From Geomonas subterranea (GTDB taxonomy: Bacteria > Desulfobacterota > Desulfuromonadia > Geobacterales > Geobacteraceae), in NCBI RefSeq assembly GCF_019063845.1, contig NZ_CP077683.1, forward strand, positions 124,001 to 188,000: 64,000 nucleotides of DNA, given 5' to 3'. The translations under genes and the position numbers were made by a program. The notes beneath the pieces were generated by a model. It saw nothing but the letters and a program-made list of their open reading frames with translations, was not told the origin of the DNA and did not search any database. Within the stretch, counting starts at the first letter, position 1, and every line of letters begins with the position of its first letter. This document shows positions 36,823-46,162 of the stretch, one piece after another.

Positions 36823-37554
36823 CTACAGCTTACCGGCTTTCAGGAACAGTATGTTGTTCTCCAGATGGACGTGCTTGTGCAGGTCGTCCTCAAACTCCTT
36901 CAGCTTCTGATAGGTGACCATGAAGGTGTTGCAGGCGTCCGCGGGCACCGCATAGTTCTTGGAAAGCCGGCGGATCTCGTGCACAGCGGCCCCGACTTCG
37001 TCATGCTCGTGGCCCAGTTCCGCCAGGACCGCCTTCAGCTTCTTGATCTCTTCCGGGTTGGGCGCTCCACCTTCCTTTCTCATTTCGGTCAGCTTCCTGA
37101 TGGCCGGGAAGAGTTGTCCCTCCTCGCTTTCCAGGTGCTGCATCAGGTCGGCCGCCACCTTGCCGAAGATCTCGGCGATCTGCACCACCTCGGGGTGGTT
37201 GGGGCCGTGAACCTGGGCGATCTTGTTGGCATAGGCGGTGATGGTCGGGATGCTCTCCTTGAGGTAGCCGTGGTGCGCGTTGACGATGTAGTCGGCCAGG
37301 AAGGGGAGTTCCCAGGCGTCGTAGTTCTGGCTGCGCTCCAGCGGGCGGGAACCTGCCTCTTCAAGGTCGCGCTGGAGCGACGCGAGGTCGATCCCTCTTT
37401 CCCGGCAGGCCTGTGCCAGCGGCATGTTGCCGCCGCAGCAGAAGTCGATGCCGTATTTTTCAAAGACTTCGGCGGTGCGAAAATCCCTGGCGACCACCGT
37501 GCCTACGGTTTCCACGTTGGTTGCTGCGACTGGTTCCGGATGTGTTTTTTCCAT
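36823..37554 (-). CDS. ric: Ric (YtfE/ScdA) iron-sulfur cluster repair di-iron protein
   Basis: 243-residue cytoplasmic protein. The N-terminal ScdA_N domain has the signature FEKYGIDFCCGGNMPLAQAC; the C-terminal hemerythrin-like four-helix domain supplies di-iron ligands (AHHGYL, HLESEEGQLFP, GHEHDE, HKHVHLENN). Ric repairs Fe-S clusters damaged by NO or oxidants and is a standard member of NO-stress regulons. A Crp/Fnr-type box lies upstream at 37660. It sits next to norCB and a bacteriohemerythrin. Confidence 0.95.
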   Translation of the reverse strand: MEKTHPEPVAATNVETVGTVVARDFRTAEVFEKYGIDFCCGGNMPLAQACRERGIDLASLQRDLEEAGSRPLERSQNYDAWELPFLADYIVNAHHGYLKESIPTITAYANKIAQVHGPNHPEVVQIAEIFGKVAADLMQHLESEEGQLFPAIRKLTEMRKEGGAPNPEEIKKLKAVLAELGHEHDEVGAAVHEIRRLSKNYAVPADACNTFMVTYQKLKEFEDDLHKHVHLENNILFLKAGKL

Positions 37555-37659
37555 GGTGTCGCTCCCTTGGCGGCTCTTCTATGGCAGAGCGGCCGGTTCG
37601 GACGTTGCGGGGTGTGTTCCCCCTTGAGACCCATGGTAACACTATATGCAGTTTAGAGT

Positions 37660-37673
37660 ATGATCCAGATCAA
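37660..37673 (-). promoter_or_regulatory. Crp/Fnr-family box upstream of ric
   Basis: On the minus strand TTGAT-CTGG-ATCAT matches the Fnr/Dnr-type consensus TTGAT-N4-ATCAA at 9 of 10 positions. It lies about 105 bp upstream of the ric ATG, with TATAGT about 20 bp downstream as a possible -10. An Fnr or NO-sensing Dnr-like activator is the natural candidate. Confidence 0.6.
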
Positions 37674-37747
37674 AAAGTGGCAGGTAGTGCGGGGTGGGTG
37701 GTCTGGCAGCGCCGGGGGCGCCGGCGCGGGCGGAAGATGGATGATGG

Positions 37748-38167
37748 TCAGGGGAGGCGGGGGGAGGCGGCGCTGTTGACAAACCGGCCGATGGCGCGGT
37801 CCATGGTGGAGATGTGGTCGATGAGCCAACTGGTGATGAAGTTGGTCATGGCGCTGACAACGCTTTGGGAGATTCCCTCCGCCTTAAGGCGCTCTTTCAG
37901 TAGATTGATCTGGTCGATGAAGGCAAGGTGCTTTTCGCGGTGTTTCTCATAGTCCGGGTAGCGGACCTGCTGCATCAACTTCTCCTCTTCCTTGAAGTGC
38001 GTCACGGCATAGGCTTCGAGGAACCAGAACATGCGCATGATCTCTTCCACGTCCAGGTTATTCTGGTAGGCGTTGACGAAGGCGTTGAACTTGTCGAAAA
38101 GAAGCTTGTGCTGAACATCGATCTCCAGCATCCCGATGCTGAGATCGTCTCTCCACTCCACCAACAT
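37748..38167 (-). CDS. Bacteriohemerythrin
   Basis: 139 residues from the ATG at 38167 (GGAGGG upstream); a longer frame has no ribosome-binding site. The protein opens MLVEWRDDLSIGMLEIDVQH and carries hemerythrin di-iron ligands (DVQHKLLFD, HFKEEEKLM, HREKHLAF, WLIDHISTMD). Such proteins bind O2 or NO reversibly and are common in anaerobes and microaerophiles as oxygen carriers or sensors. It is 193 bp upstream of ric on the same strand and may be transcribed towards it. Confidence 0.93.
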   Translation of the reverse strand: MLVEWRDDLSIGMLEIDVQHKLLFDKFNAFVNAYQNNLDVEEIMRMFWFLEAYAVTHFKEEEKLMQQVRYPDYEKHREKHLAFIDQINLLKERLKAEGISQSVVSAMTNFITSWLIDHISTMDRAIGRFVNSAASPRLP

Positions 38168-38534
38168 ACATCCCTCCGTAACAGTCTCCGCTGTATATAC
38201 ATTACTCTCCTCGCTTTTATCAATATCTTTAATGTTCGTCGGGGGGAGGAGGGAGGGGCACGACAGTCGTGGTTGAATTGGTCGGGAGAGGCAAAGCCCT
38301 TGAAAGTCCGTTGGAAATGTCCGCGTCCGCCATGGCGCGCCGGTGCCTGCTCTCCAAGCAGGGGGTGGCATTACGTGATGAACCAGCCTCCCCCTTTTTC
38401 TTTCTCAAGGACTCTCCTTTGCAAATCATTTGCAATGCCACTGCGCCTCATGCTATCTCACATTAAAATGATGTCGTGGGGCGGGCGCTGCTGCAACTCC
38501 TGGTTGCCATGCGCTCATCCCGTCGGAGGTGTGT
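38168..38534. other. Divergent intergenic region, no gene seen
   Basis: This 367-bp gap separates bacteriohemerythrin (minus) from the polysaccharide-deacetylase-like gene (plus). It contains A/T-rich bits near the hemerythrin start (38190-38235) that could hold its promoter and a second A/T-rich stretch at 38395-38475. I see no convincing frame, hairpin or repeat. Confidence 0.5.
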
Positions 38535-39485
38535 GTGGCAAAAAGGGGTAAGGCCGTAAACAGACGTAAACCCGCACCGGGCGGTGGACGCACGCCGCTT
38601 TTGGCGCTTTTGATAGTCGCACTACTTATAGCCGCGGCTTTCTTCCTGCTGGAGCACTTCAAGAAGCCCTCTCCGCCGTCCCAGCCTCCCGCCAAGCCCG
38701 CGGTCAGCGCTTCGAAGCACCAGCCGATGCCCGAACGGACGCCCCCGGTGCAGCAGAAACTTTCCACCTCCCGGGCGCCGGCGGTCAAACCGCATCCGGC
38801 CGCACTCCCCAAGGCCACAGGTCCCGGTCGTCTCGCCATCATCATCGATGACATGGGAACCAGCATGCAGGAGTTGAAGACGCTGCAGTCGATCGGGCAG
38901 CCGCTCACCTACTCGGTGATCCCGAGCCTTGCCCACGCAAAGCAGGTGGCTGAAGGGGCGCACGCGGCGGGCGCCGAGGTGATGGTGCATATGCCGATGG
39001 AGCCCGAGGGGTATCCCAAGCAGAAGCTGGAGTCGGTGGGAGTGTTGGTTGCCATGGACGACGGCGAGATCGCGAACCGGATCAGGAGTTACTTCGCCAC
39101 TGTGCCCCACGCCGTCGGCGCCAACAACCATATGGGGTCGCGCTTCACCCAGGACGCGGCGAAGATGAAGGTGGTGCTGCAGGTGCTGAAGGAGAAGGGG
39201 GTCTTCTTCGTGGACAGCAAGACCTCTCCGGCCTCGGTTGGCTACCGGGAGGCGAAGGCGCTGGGGATGAAGTGTGCGGTGCGACAGGTGTTTCTGGACA
39301 ACGTGCAGGACGAGGGCGCCATCGGCAAGCAGTTGGCCCAGGCCGCAGCCACGGCAAGAAAAAAGGGTGCGGCGATAGCAATCTGTCATCCGCACCCTGC
39401 AACCATGCGAGCCCTCAAGGTCTATATGCCCGAACTGGCCAAAAGCGGCATCACCTTTGTCCACGCGTCGGAGCTGACCAACTAG
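38535..39485 (+). CDS. Divergent polysaccharide deacetylase family protein (YibQ-like)
   Basis: 316 residues from the GTG at 38535, with GGAGG 5 bp upstream. A membrane anchor at about residues 20-40 (TPLLALLIVALLIAAAFFLL) is followed by a Pro/Ala-rich linker and a catalytic-type domain from about residue 98: LAIIIDDMGTSMQELK, MVHMPMEPEGYP, ANNHMGSRFTQDA, FFVDSKTSP, CHPHPATM. This is the divergent deacetylase (DUF610) family related to carbohydrate esterase 4, often near cell-division or protease genes. It probably acts on envelope polysaccharide in the periplasm; the substrate is unknown. Confidence 0.86.
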   Translation: MAKRGKAVNRRKPAPGGGRTPLLALLIVALLIAAAFFLLEHFKKPSPPSQPPAKPAVSASKHQPMPERTPPVQQKLSTSRAPAVKPHPAALPKATGPGRLAIIIDDMGTSMQELKTLQSIGQPLTYSVIPSLAHAKQVAEGAHAAGAEVMVHMPMEPEGYPKQKLESVGVLVAMDDGEIANRIRSYFATVPHAVGANNHMGSRFTQDAAKMKVVLQVLKEKGVFFVDSKTSPASVGYREAKALGMKCAVRQVFLDNVQDEGAIGKQLAQAAATARKKGAAIAICHPHPATMRALKVYMPELAKSGITFVHASELTN

Positions 39486-39508
39486 AACCTTGCTCCTTAC
39501 ACATTGCC

Positions 39509-39560
39509 CGCCCATCCCCTCTCCCTTTGGGAGAGGGTGCCCGCAGGGCGGGTGAGGGCG
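39509..39560. repeat. GC-rich dispersed palindrome
   Basis: CCCATCCCCTCTCCCTTTGG followed by GAGAGGGTGCCCGCAGGGCG and GGTGAGGGCG, the family seen at 25680 and 41268. Confidence 0.6.
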
Positions 39561-39602
39561 ACGCCATGAGGGAGATAGTGGTCCCGGGTTCTGGGTTGGA
39601 AG

Positions 39603-39690
39603 CATAAAGGGGACAGGCACCTGCGGAGCCAGTCCCCTTTGTTTAGGCGTAAAGCGGACAGGCACCTGCGGAGCCAGTCCCCTTTGTTTA
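39603..39690. repeat. Two 45-bp direct repeats with internal hairpins (convergent gene end)
   Basis: Units at 39603-39647 and 39648-39690 share the CAGGCACCTGCGGAGCCAGT core. In the first, AAAGGGGAC pairs with GTCCCCTTT, giving a 9-bp stem followed by T-rich sequence, so it could terminate transcription from both sides. The second unit overlaps the stop codon of the ParA-like gene. A third copy is at 22473. Confidence 0.8.
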
Positions 39691-41061
39691 TAGCTGTGCC
39701 GCGATCCGCTTCTTGAGCTTCGCTACTTCCCGGTACTTCTCATCCACGAGGATGGAGGCGGGATTGTCACCGTTCACGGGATGAACCATCAGGAACGCGT
39801 CCCGCAGTTCCCCCTGGTACCCGGACAGCGTCTCCGTCATGATCCCGGAGAAGCCGTCGTACTCCGGCGCGCGGGCCAGCGGATACTTCTTCTTCAGCAA
39901 CTCACTTCCGGTCAGGTCGAAACGGTGGAAGTCGATGCTCCCTGCCTCGTCACCCACCCCCGGGTTCAGCACGAACACCGATTCCAGCGCGGTCTGGTGG
40001 ATCATCTGCCTGGTCGGGTCGTCGGGCGGCAGCTGGCGCTCGATCTTGAATATGGTCGAAACCAGGAACCCCGTGAAGCAGTCGGCTTCCATGTAGCCGC
40101 TTGCGGCGCCGTCGGAACTCTCGCAGTAGTAGGAAACCTGCGAATCCTGGCGCAGTTCCTTGCCGCAGACCAGGCACTGGCTCTTCAGCCCGGACAGCCT
40201 GCCGAAGTACTCCTCTTTCTTGCGCTTGTTCTCCTCGTGCTGCCACTTGTCGTAGAGCATGGCGCGCGGCTCTTCGGTCTCGTAGAACTCGTTGAGGCAG
40301 GTTTGCCCCAGCGCCGCGAACTGGCCATAGACGTCGGTGCCGCGCCCGTGGGTAAGGATCGGGTAGATCTTACCCTCCGGGTTGGTGTTGAGGCTTTCCA
40401 CCTTGGGGCTCTTGGATATGAAGATGTCGGAGCAGCGGAAGCCGCGGTTGATGGCGAACGCCTTCAGGAGCGTTTTCTGGTCCTTGAACATCCCTTCGAA
40501 CTTGATCCTCTCGTCGATCAGGCAGGGGATCAGTGACAGGCTTTTCCGGTCCAGCCCCTTCTTGTCGAAGAGCTCGAAGATGTTGCGGCAGTTGTCCATG
40601 CTGGCCATATCCTTGATCGGGACCAGCACCCGGTCCGCTGCGTAGAGCGCGTTCTGGGTCATCACGTCGAGGTCCGGGCGGGTGTCGACGATCAGGATCC
40701 CCGGGATCTCGGACATCGCCAGCAGCCGCGCCAGCACCATCGGTCCCTTGAGCGAACCGCGCAGTTCCGGCAGGGTGGAGGAGGAGGGGATGTAGTTGAC
40801 CCCGTACTGTCCGGTGTGCAGCAGGTCGCGCCCGCGGGTCTCCAGCAGGAGGTCGGCCACGGTTCCGTTGAGCTTCTGCCCCTTGATGGAGAACATCTTG
40901 TCGATGGTGAAGTGGTTGTCGAAGGAGAAGATCGACACCGGGAGATTCTCGTCAAGGCCCTTCAGGAAGATCGCGAGGTTGGTTGCCAGCGTGGTCTTGC
41001 CGACCCCCCCCTTTTCAGAGGAAACGGTTATTACATAAGGGTAATTTTTCATGGCGCGCAT
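39688..41061 (-). CDS. Orphan ParA/MinD-type ATPase with Cys-containing C-terminal extension
   Basis: 457 residues. The N-terminal 250 residues form a deviant Walker ATPase (SSEKGGVGKTTLATNLAIFL at 14-33; ILIVDTRPDLDVMTQNAL as the switch II region). The rest has CLVCGKELRQDSQVSYYCES, which could bind a metal, and a long C-terminal part unlike standard ParA. No parB, cheA, capsule or pilus gene is adjacent. The start is uncertain: ATG codons at 41061 and 41052 both fit and neither has a strong ribosome-binding site. Function unknown; it may position an unknown cargo. Confidence 0.75.
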   Translation of the reverse strand: MRAMKNYPYVITVSSEKGGVGKTTLATNLAIFLKGLDENLPVSIFSFDNHFTIDKMFSIKGQKLNGTVADLLLETRGRDLLHTGQYGVNYIPSSSTLPELRGSLKGPMVLARLLAMSEIPGILIVDTRPDLDVMTQNALYAADRVLVPIKDMASMDNCRNIFELFDKKGLDRKSLSLIPCLIDERIKFEGMFKDQKTLLKAFAINRGFRCSDIFISKSPKVESLNTNPEGKIYPILTHGRGTDVYGQFAALGQTCLNEFYETEEPRAMLYDKWQHEENKRKKEEYFGRLSGLKSQCLVCGKELRQDSQVSYYCESSDGAASGYMEADCFTGFLVSTIFKIERQLPPDDPTRQMIHQTALESVFVLNPGVGDEAGSIDFHRFDLTGSELLKKKYPLARAPEYDGFSGIMTETLSGYQGELRDAFLMVHPVNGDNPASILVDEKYREVAKLKKRIAAQL

Positions 41062-41157
41062 ACTAACATTGACACGGCCGGACGGTCAACCCGTTTGACA
41101 GTGGCGCTGGGTGCGTGCTAGAAAACGGCTGCAGATGTCGTTTTGACGGACCGCTTC

Positions 41158-41400
41158 TTCCCCGCCCCCGGAGGGGGAGGGGAAGGGAGGGGGGAAGCCG
41201 GTTTCACCCTGTCGTTGCACCCTGTCGTTGCACCCTGTCGTTGCACCCTGTCCTGCCGCAGCTGGGCTTTTCTCCCTCGCCCTCCGGGAGAGGGTGGCCG
41301 AAGGCCGGGTGAGGGCGATGGCGGCGGCATGATTTTGCCATCAGGCGGGGCCCTCACCCCTGCCCCTCTCCCGGAGGGCGAGGGGAGTATTACGATGGGC
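41158..41400. repeat. Cluster of GC-rich palindromes and a 13-bp tandem repeat
   Basis: This gap (41062-41459, 398 bp) holds a palindrome at 41160-41192, a 13-bp unit CACCCTGTCGTTG repeated at 41205, 41218 and 41231 with a partial fourth at 41244, and a long inverted pair at 41268-41310 and 41350-41392 (CCCTCGCCCTCCGGGAGAGG and its complement). No gene is visible. It precedes xseA. Confidence 0.75.
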
Positions 41401-41459
41401 GGCGCTTCAGCCCGACCTTCTCCAACGGGGAGAGGGGGATACGCAAGCAAGGAGGATAC

Positions 41460-42836
41460 GTGCAACTTTTCAAGGACCGGCGGGTCCTCACGGTAAGTGC
41501 TTTGACGGCGCTGGTGCGCGGCCTCCTGGAGGAGAACTTCGAGCAGGTCTGGGTCGAAGGGGAGATCTCCAACCTCGCCTGCCCCCAGTCCGGCCACTGC
41601 TACTTCACCCTCAAGGACCCCGGCGCACAGATCCGCTGCGTCATGTTCCGCGGCGCCTTCCGCTCCCTCAAATTCACACCGCGCGACGGCATGCGCGTGC
41701 TCGTGCGCGCCCGCATGACCTTGTTCGAGCCGCGCGGGGAGTACCAGCTCTCGGTCGACTCCATGGAGCCACAGGGGATCGGCGCGCTGCAGATGGCGTT
41801 CATCCAGCTGAAGGAGCGTCTCGCCAAGGAGGGGCTCTTCTCTGAGCTCCACAAACGTGAGATCCCCAAGCTGCCGCGCCGGATCGGGGTGGTCACTTCG
41901 CCCACCGGCGCCGCCATCCGCGATATCCTCACCGTGCTTTCCCGCCGCTTCGCCAACGTGGAACTCCTGATCGCTCCGGTCCGGGTCCAGGGGGAGGGGG
42001 CGGCGCTGGAAATCGCCGCGGCCATCGCCGACCTGAACCGCTACGGCAACGTCGACGTCATGATCGTCGGGCGCGGCGGCGGATCCCTGGAGGACCTCTG
42101 GGCCTTCAACGAGGAGGTGGTGGCGCGGGCCATTCATAAATCCACCGTTCCTGTCATCTCGGCGGTCGGGCACGAGATCGACTTCACTATCGCGGATTTC
42201 GTTGCGGACCTGCGGGCCGCCACCCCGTCGGCCGCGGCCGAGCTGGTGGTGCAGAGCAAGCAGGAGCTGACCGCGGCGGTGGAGGCGCTCAGCCACCGGC
42301 TGCAGGTCGCGCAACTGCGCCGTCTGGAGCGCTCCCGCGCGCTGGTGACGGCGCTCAGTCGCGCCATCACCGACCCCAGCCGCATCCTCGGCCATCTGGC
42401 GCAACGGGTCGATACCCTGGACGCACGCCTGGTGCGGGAGGCGGGGCTGATCCTCGACGACGCCTCGGAGCGGATCGTCACCCTGTCGGCGCGCCTGGCC
42501 CGCCAGAGCCCCGCGCTCATCCTGAGGCAAAACGCGGAGCGGCTCTCGACGCTGTCGCTGCGCCTGGATCACGCCATGACCCGGCGCCTGGCCTGCGCCG
42601 CCGAGAGCGTCGGCCTCGCCACCGGAACCCTGAACGCGGTCTCCCCGCTCGCCACCCTTTCCCGCGGCTACAGCATCGCCCGCAAGCTCCCCGGCCGCTC
42701 CGTGATCACCTCCTTTAGGCAACTGGCCCCCGGGGACCGGCTGGAACTCTCCCTCGCCGCCGGTTCCGCCCTTTGCACCGTGGAGCGGGCCTGCGGGCAG
42801 AGTGAATCCTTGACGGCACCTGAGCGATCGGTATAA
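41460..42836 (+). CDS. xseA: Exodeoxyribonuclease VII large subunit
   Basis: 458 residues from a GTG start with AAGGAGG at ideal spacing. The N-terminal OB-fold ([20 protein letters not shown]) binds ssDNA; the catalytic domain shows [34 protein letters not shown] and [22 protein letters not shown], followed by a long helical region and the C-terminal LSRGYSIA motif. With XseB it degrades single-stranded DNA in both directions. First gene of xseA-xseB-ispA-dxs. Confidence 0.97.
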   Translation: MQLFKDRRVLTVSALTALVRGLLEENFEQVWVEGEISNLACPQSGHCYFTLKDPGAQIRCVMFRGAFRSLKFTPRDGMRVLVRARMTLFEPRGEYQLSVDSMEPQGIGALQMAFIQLKERLAKEGLFSELHKREIPKLPRRIGVVTSPTGAAIRDILTVLSRRFANVELLIAPVRVQGEGAALEIAAAIADLNRYGNVDVMIVGRGGGSLEDLWAFNEEVVARAIHKSTVPVISAVGHEIDFTIADFVADLRAATPSAAAELVVQSKQELTAAVEALSHRLQVAQLRRLERSRALVTALSRAITDPSRILGHLAQRVDTLDARLVREAGLILDDASERIVTLSARLARQSPALILRQNAERLSTLSLRLDHAMTRRLACAAESVGLATGTLNAVSPLATLSRGYSIARKLPGRSVITSFRQLAPGDRLELSLAAGSALCTVERACGQSESLTAPERSV

Positions 42837-42912
42837 TAGGCGATCACTTTTTAATAATTAAACGCGGCGGCGCTTCTAATCCGTCGCGGCAGTACCCGGA
42901 CACGAGGTTGGC

Positions 42913-43140
42913 ATGGCAGTCGAGAAGTTTGAAACCGCACTGAAGAAGCTCGAGGACGTCGTGAAAAAGCTGGAAGGGGGGGAGCTCTCGCTCGAGGATT
43001 CCCTGAAGGCGTTCGAGGAAGGGGTGAAGCATTCCGCCTTCTGCTCCAAGAAGCTCAACGAGGCCGAGCGGCGCGTCGAGCTCCTCGTCAAGCAGCGCGA
43101 CGGCAGCCTCTCGGCCAGGCCTTTCGAGGAAGAGGAGTAG
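42913..43140 (+). CDS. xseB: Exodeoxyribonuclease VII small subunit
   Basis: 75 residues, two-helix acidic protein with the family core FETALKKLEDVVKKLEGGEL SLEDSLKAFEEGV. Several copies of XseB bind each XseA helical arm to form the active nuclease. GAGGTTGGC precedes the ATG. A 76-bp gap separates it from xseA. Confidence 0.95.
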   Translation: MAVEKFETALKKLEDVVKKLEGGELSLEDSLKAFEEGVKHSAFCSKKLNEAERRVELLVKQRDGSLSARPFEEEE

Positions 43141-43267
43141 ACCAACCTCTTGTTTCATCGCGCCCCGGCATCGAATGCAGGACGCCTCCCCCGCCCTCGA
43201 CAGGCCTACGCGCAAGCGCTACGGCCTGCTAGCGGGAGGAGGGGGAAGCCGCAGGGGTACGGCAATG

Positions 43268-43318
43268 ATGGCACCTTCCCCCACCCCCTAACCCCCTCCC
43301 GCAAGGGGAGGGGGATCT
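43268..43318. repeat. GC-rich dispersed palindrome between xseB and ispA
   Basis: CTTCCCCCACCCCCTAACCC followed by CCTCCCGCAAGGGGAGGGGG. The same family interrupts several operons in this window. The whole 43141-43339 gap holds no gene. Confidence 0.6.
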
Positions 43319-43339
43319 TGATTGACAAGGGAATCTCAC

Positions 43340-44224
43340 ATGGATCTTAAGGAATACCTGAAGCAGAAGTGCCAGTTGGTCGACCAGGCGCTGGAGCGCT
43401 ACCTTCCCGATGCCAAGGAACTCCCGGCATCCCTGCACGGCGCCATGCGCTACTCGGTTTTCGCCGGCGGCAAGCGCGTCCGGCCGGTGCTTATGCTGGC
43501 GGCCTGCGAGGCCGTGGGGGGCTCGGCTGATGCGGTCATGCCGGCGGCGTGCGCCATGGAGATGATCCACACCTACTCGCTGATCCACGACGACCTTCCC
43601 GCCATGGACAACGACGACTTCCGCAGGGGGAACCCCACCAACCATAAAGTATATGGTGAGGCGACCGCCATCCTGGCGGGCGACGCCCTGTTGACCGAGG
43701 CCTTCATTCTCCTCTCCAACGGCACCGGGGGGGATCCCGCGGCGCGGCTCAGGGTGATCCAGGAGATCGCCGTCGCCTCCGGCTCGCACGGCATGGTGGG
43801 GGGGCAGGTGGTCGACATGGAAAGCGAGGGGCGCCACGACGTCGACCTCCCCACGCTCTCCTACATCCACACCCACAAGACCGGCGCGCTGATCCGGGCA
43901 TCGGTCCGCTGCGGCGCCATCCTGGGGGGGGCGAGCGGGGAGCAGTTCACGTCGCTCACCCGTTACGCCGATGCCATCGGCCTCGCCTTCCAGATCGCCG
44001 ACGATATCCTCGACGTCGAGGGGACCACCGAAGAACTGGGCAAGGACGCCGGCAGCGACCAGGCTAGAGGCAAGGCGACCTATCCGGCGCTGATGGGGCT
44101 GGAGGCGTCCAAGGCCCGCGCCCAGGAGCTGGTGCAGATCGCCCTCGACGCGCTCGCCTCGTTCGACGAGCGGGCCGAGCCGCTGCGCGCCATCGCCTCG
44201 TACATCGTGAAAAGGAAATCGTAA
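43340..44224 (+). CDS. ispA: Polyprenyl (farnesyl/geranyl-type) diphosphate synthase
   Basis: 294 residues from MDLKEYLKQK (AAGGGA upstream; a TTG-started extension is not supported). The first aspartate-rich motif is DDLPAMDND and the second DDILDVEG, with GGKRVRP for IPP binding. The spacing and context indicate a short-chain trans-prenyltransferase making farnesyl or geranylgeranyl diphosphate for quinones, lipid carriers or hopanoids. It directly precedes dxs. Confidence 0.95.
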   Translation: MDLKEYLKQKCQLVDQALERYLPDAKELPASLHGAMRYSVFAGGKRVRPVLMLAACEAVGGSADAVMPAACAMEMIHTYSLIHDDLPAMDNDDFRRGNPTNHKVYGEATAILAGDALLTEAFILLSNGTGGDPAARLRVIQEIAVASGSHGMVGGQVVDMESEGRHDVDLPTLSYIHTHKTGALIRASVRCGAILGGASGEQFTSLTRYADAIGLAFQIADDILDVEGTTEELGKDAGSDQARGKATYPALMGLEASKARAQELVQIALDALASFDERAEPLRAIASYIVKRKS

Positions 44225-46162
44225 ATGCCCAGCATCCTTGACGGCATCACCGACCCGAGTCAACTGAAGTCGCTCTCGTTGCGCGAGCTGGAGACGCTCG
44301 CCGAAGAGCTGCGTGCGCGCATCATCGACACCTGCGCCGCGAACGGCGGCCACGTGGCACCGAGCCTCGGCGTGGTGGAGCTCACCATCGCGCTGCACCG
44401 GGTCTTCGATTCCCCCAAGGACAAGATCGTCTGGGACGTGGGGCACCAGGCCTACGCCCACAAGCTGCTGACCGGCAGGAAGGAGCGCTTCGGCACGCTG
44501 CGCACCCGGGGGGGGATCAGCGGCTTCCCCAAGCGGCTCGAGTCGCCGCATGACTGCTTCGACGTCGGGCACTCCTCCACCTCCATCTCCGCCGGCGTCG
44601 GCTTCGCCGTGGGGCGCGACCTGAAGAAGGGGCGCAACAAGGTGCTGGCAGTGATCGGCGACGGCGCCATGACCGGCGGCCTCGCCTTCGAGGGGCTGAA
44701 CCACGCGGGGGAGCTGAACAAGGACCTGGTGGTGATCCTGAACGACAACGAGATGTCCATCTCCGAGAACGTCGGAGCCCTCTCCAACCTCCTCTCCCGC
44801 ACCATCACCAGCGAATACGTGCACCGCGCCAAGAAGGACCTGGAAGCCTTCCTGGAGGGGCTCCCGATGTTCGGCAAATCGGTCTTGAAGATCGCCAAGC
44901 GTGCGGAGGAGTCGCTGAAGACCCTGTTCACCCCGGGGATGCTCTTCGAGGCCTTCGGTTTCGAGTACATAGGCCCCATCGACGGTCACGACATTCCGAA
45001 ACTTCTGGAGACGCTTGAGAACGTGAAGCGCTTCGACGACGCGGTGCTGATCCACGTGTTGACCAGGAAAGGAAAGGGGTATCCCCCCGCCGAGGCGAAC
45101 CCCTCGCTGTTCCACGGTGTTGGGCCCTTCGACGTCAAGACGGGGAAGGTGCTCAAGGGGAAGGGGGGCGCCGCCTCCTACACCGGCGTCTTCGGAGAGA
45201 CCGTGAAACGGCTGGCGCAGGAGGACGAGCGGATCGTCGCCATCACCGCCGCCATGCCCGACGGTACCGGCCTCACCCCGTTCGCCAGGGAATTCCCCGA
45301 GCGTTTCTTCGACGTCGGGATCGCGGAGCAGCACGCGGTGACCTTCGCCGCCGGGCTCGCCGCGCAGGGATTCAAGCCCGTGATCGCCCTCTATTCTTCC
45401 TTCCTGCAGCGCGGCTTCGACCAGCTCTGCCACGACGTCTGCCTGCAGGACCTCCCGGTGGTGTTCGCCATCGACCGTGCCGGCGTGGTGGGGAGCGACG
45501 GTCCCACCCATCACGGGGTCTTCGACCTCTCCTATCTGCGCGTCATCCCGGGGCTCACCGTGATGGCCCCCAAGGACGAGAACGAACTGCAGCACATGCT
45601 GGCGACCGCCCTCTCCCTGGATGGGCCGGCGGCCCTTCGTTACCCGCGCGGCAACGGCCTGGGGGTCCCGATGGACCAGATCCTCACCCCGCTTCCCATT
45701 GGCAGGGGGGAGCGGCTCAAAGAGGGAAAGGAGGGCGCCATCATCGCCCTCGGCACCATGGTCGAGCCGTCCCGTGAGGCGGCGGCGGCCCTTTCCCTGG
45801 AGGGGATCGAGGTGGCCGTGATGAACGCCCGCTTCGTCAAGCCGCTCGACGCCGGGCTCATCCTGGAGCTGGCCCGGACGGGGCTTCTGGTCACGGTGGA
45901 AGACAACGTGATCCAGGGGGGCTTCGGCACCGCCGTTCTCGAACTTCTCGAAGAGCACGGGATGACCGGGGTCCGGGTGGTGCGTCTTGGCTATCCCGAC
46001 TCTTTCGTCGAGCAGGGGGAGCAGGCGGACCTGAAGGCCGCCTACGGCCTCGACGCCGCCGGGATCGCGCGTTCCGTGCGCGAGGCCTGCCAAGGGCGCC
46101 GCGCCGCCGCGCCCGGCCTGCCGCCGGAACAGCCTGGCTTCCCGGAACAGCCGCATGTCTGA
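44225..46162 (+). CDS. dxs: 1-deoxy-D-xylulose-5-phosphate synthase
   Basis: 645-residue thiamine-diphosphate enzyme catalysing the first step of the MEP pathway from pyruvate and glyceraldehyde 3-phosphate. The ThDP-binding region reads [18 protein letters not shown]...NDNEMSIS; other signatures are [35 protein letters not shown] and [12 protein letters not shown]. The start codon abuts the ispA stop. Its 3' end overlaps the next gene by 8 bp. Confidence 0.97.
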   Translation: MPSILDGITDPSQLKSLSLRELETLAEELRARIIDTCAANGGHVAPSLGVVELTIALHRVFDSPKDKIVWDVGHQAYAHKLLTGRKERFGTLRTRGGISGFPKRLESPHDCFDVGHSSTSISAGVGFAVGRDLKKGRNKVLAVIGDGAMTGGLAFEGLNHAGELNKDLVVILNDNEMSISENVGALSNLLSRTITSEYVHRAKKDLEAFLEGLPMFGKSVLKIAKRAEESLKTLFTPGMLFEAFGFEYIGPIDGHDIPKLLETLENVKRFDDAVLIHVLTRKGKGYPPAEANPSLFHGVGPFDVKTGKVLKGKGGAASYTGVFGETVKRLAQEDERIVAITAAMPDGTGLTPFAREFPERFFDVGIAEQHAVTFAAGLAAQGFKPVIALYSSFLQRGFDQLCHDVCLQDLPVVFAIDRAGVVGSDGPTHHGVFDLSYLRVIPGLTVMAPKDENELQHMLATALSLDGPAALRYPRGNGLGVPMDQILTPLPIGRGERLKEGKEGAIIALGTMVEPSREAAAALSLEGIEVAVMNARFVKPLDAGLILELARTGLLVTVEDNVIQGGFGTAVLELLEEHGMTGVRVVRLGYPDSFVEQGEQADLKAAYGLDAAGIARSVREACQGRRAAAPGLPPEQPGFPEQPHV

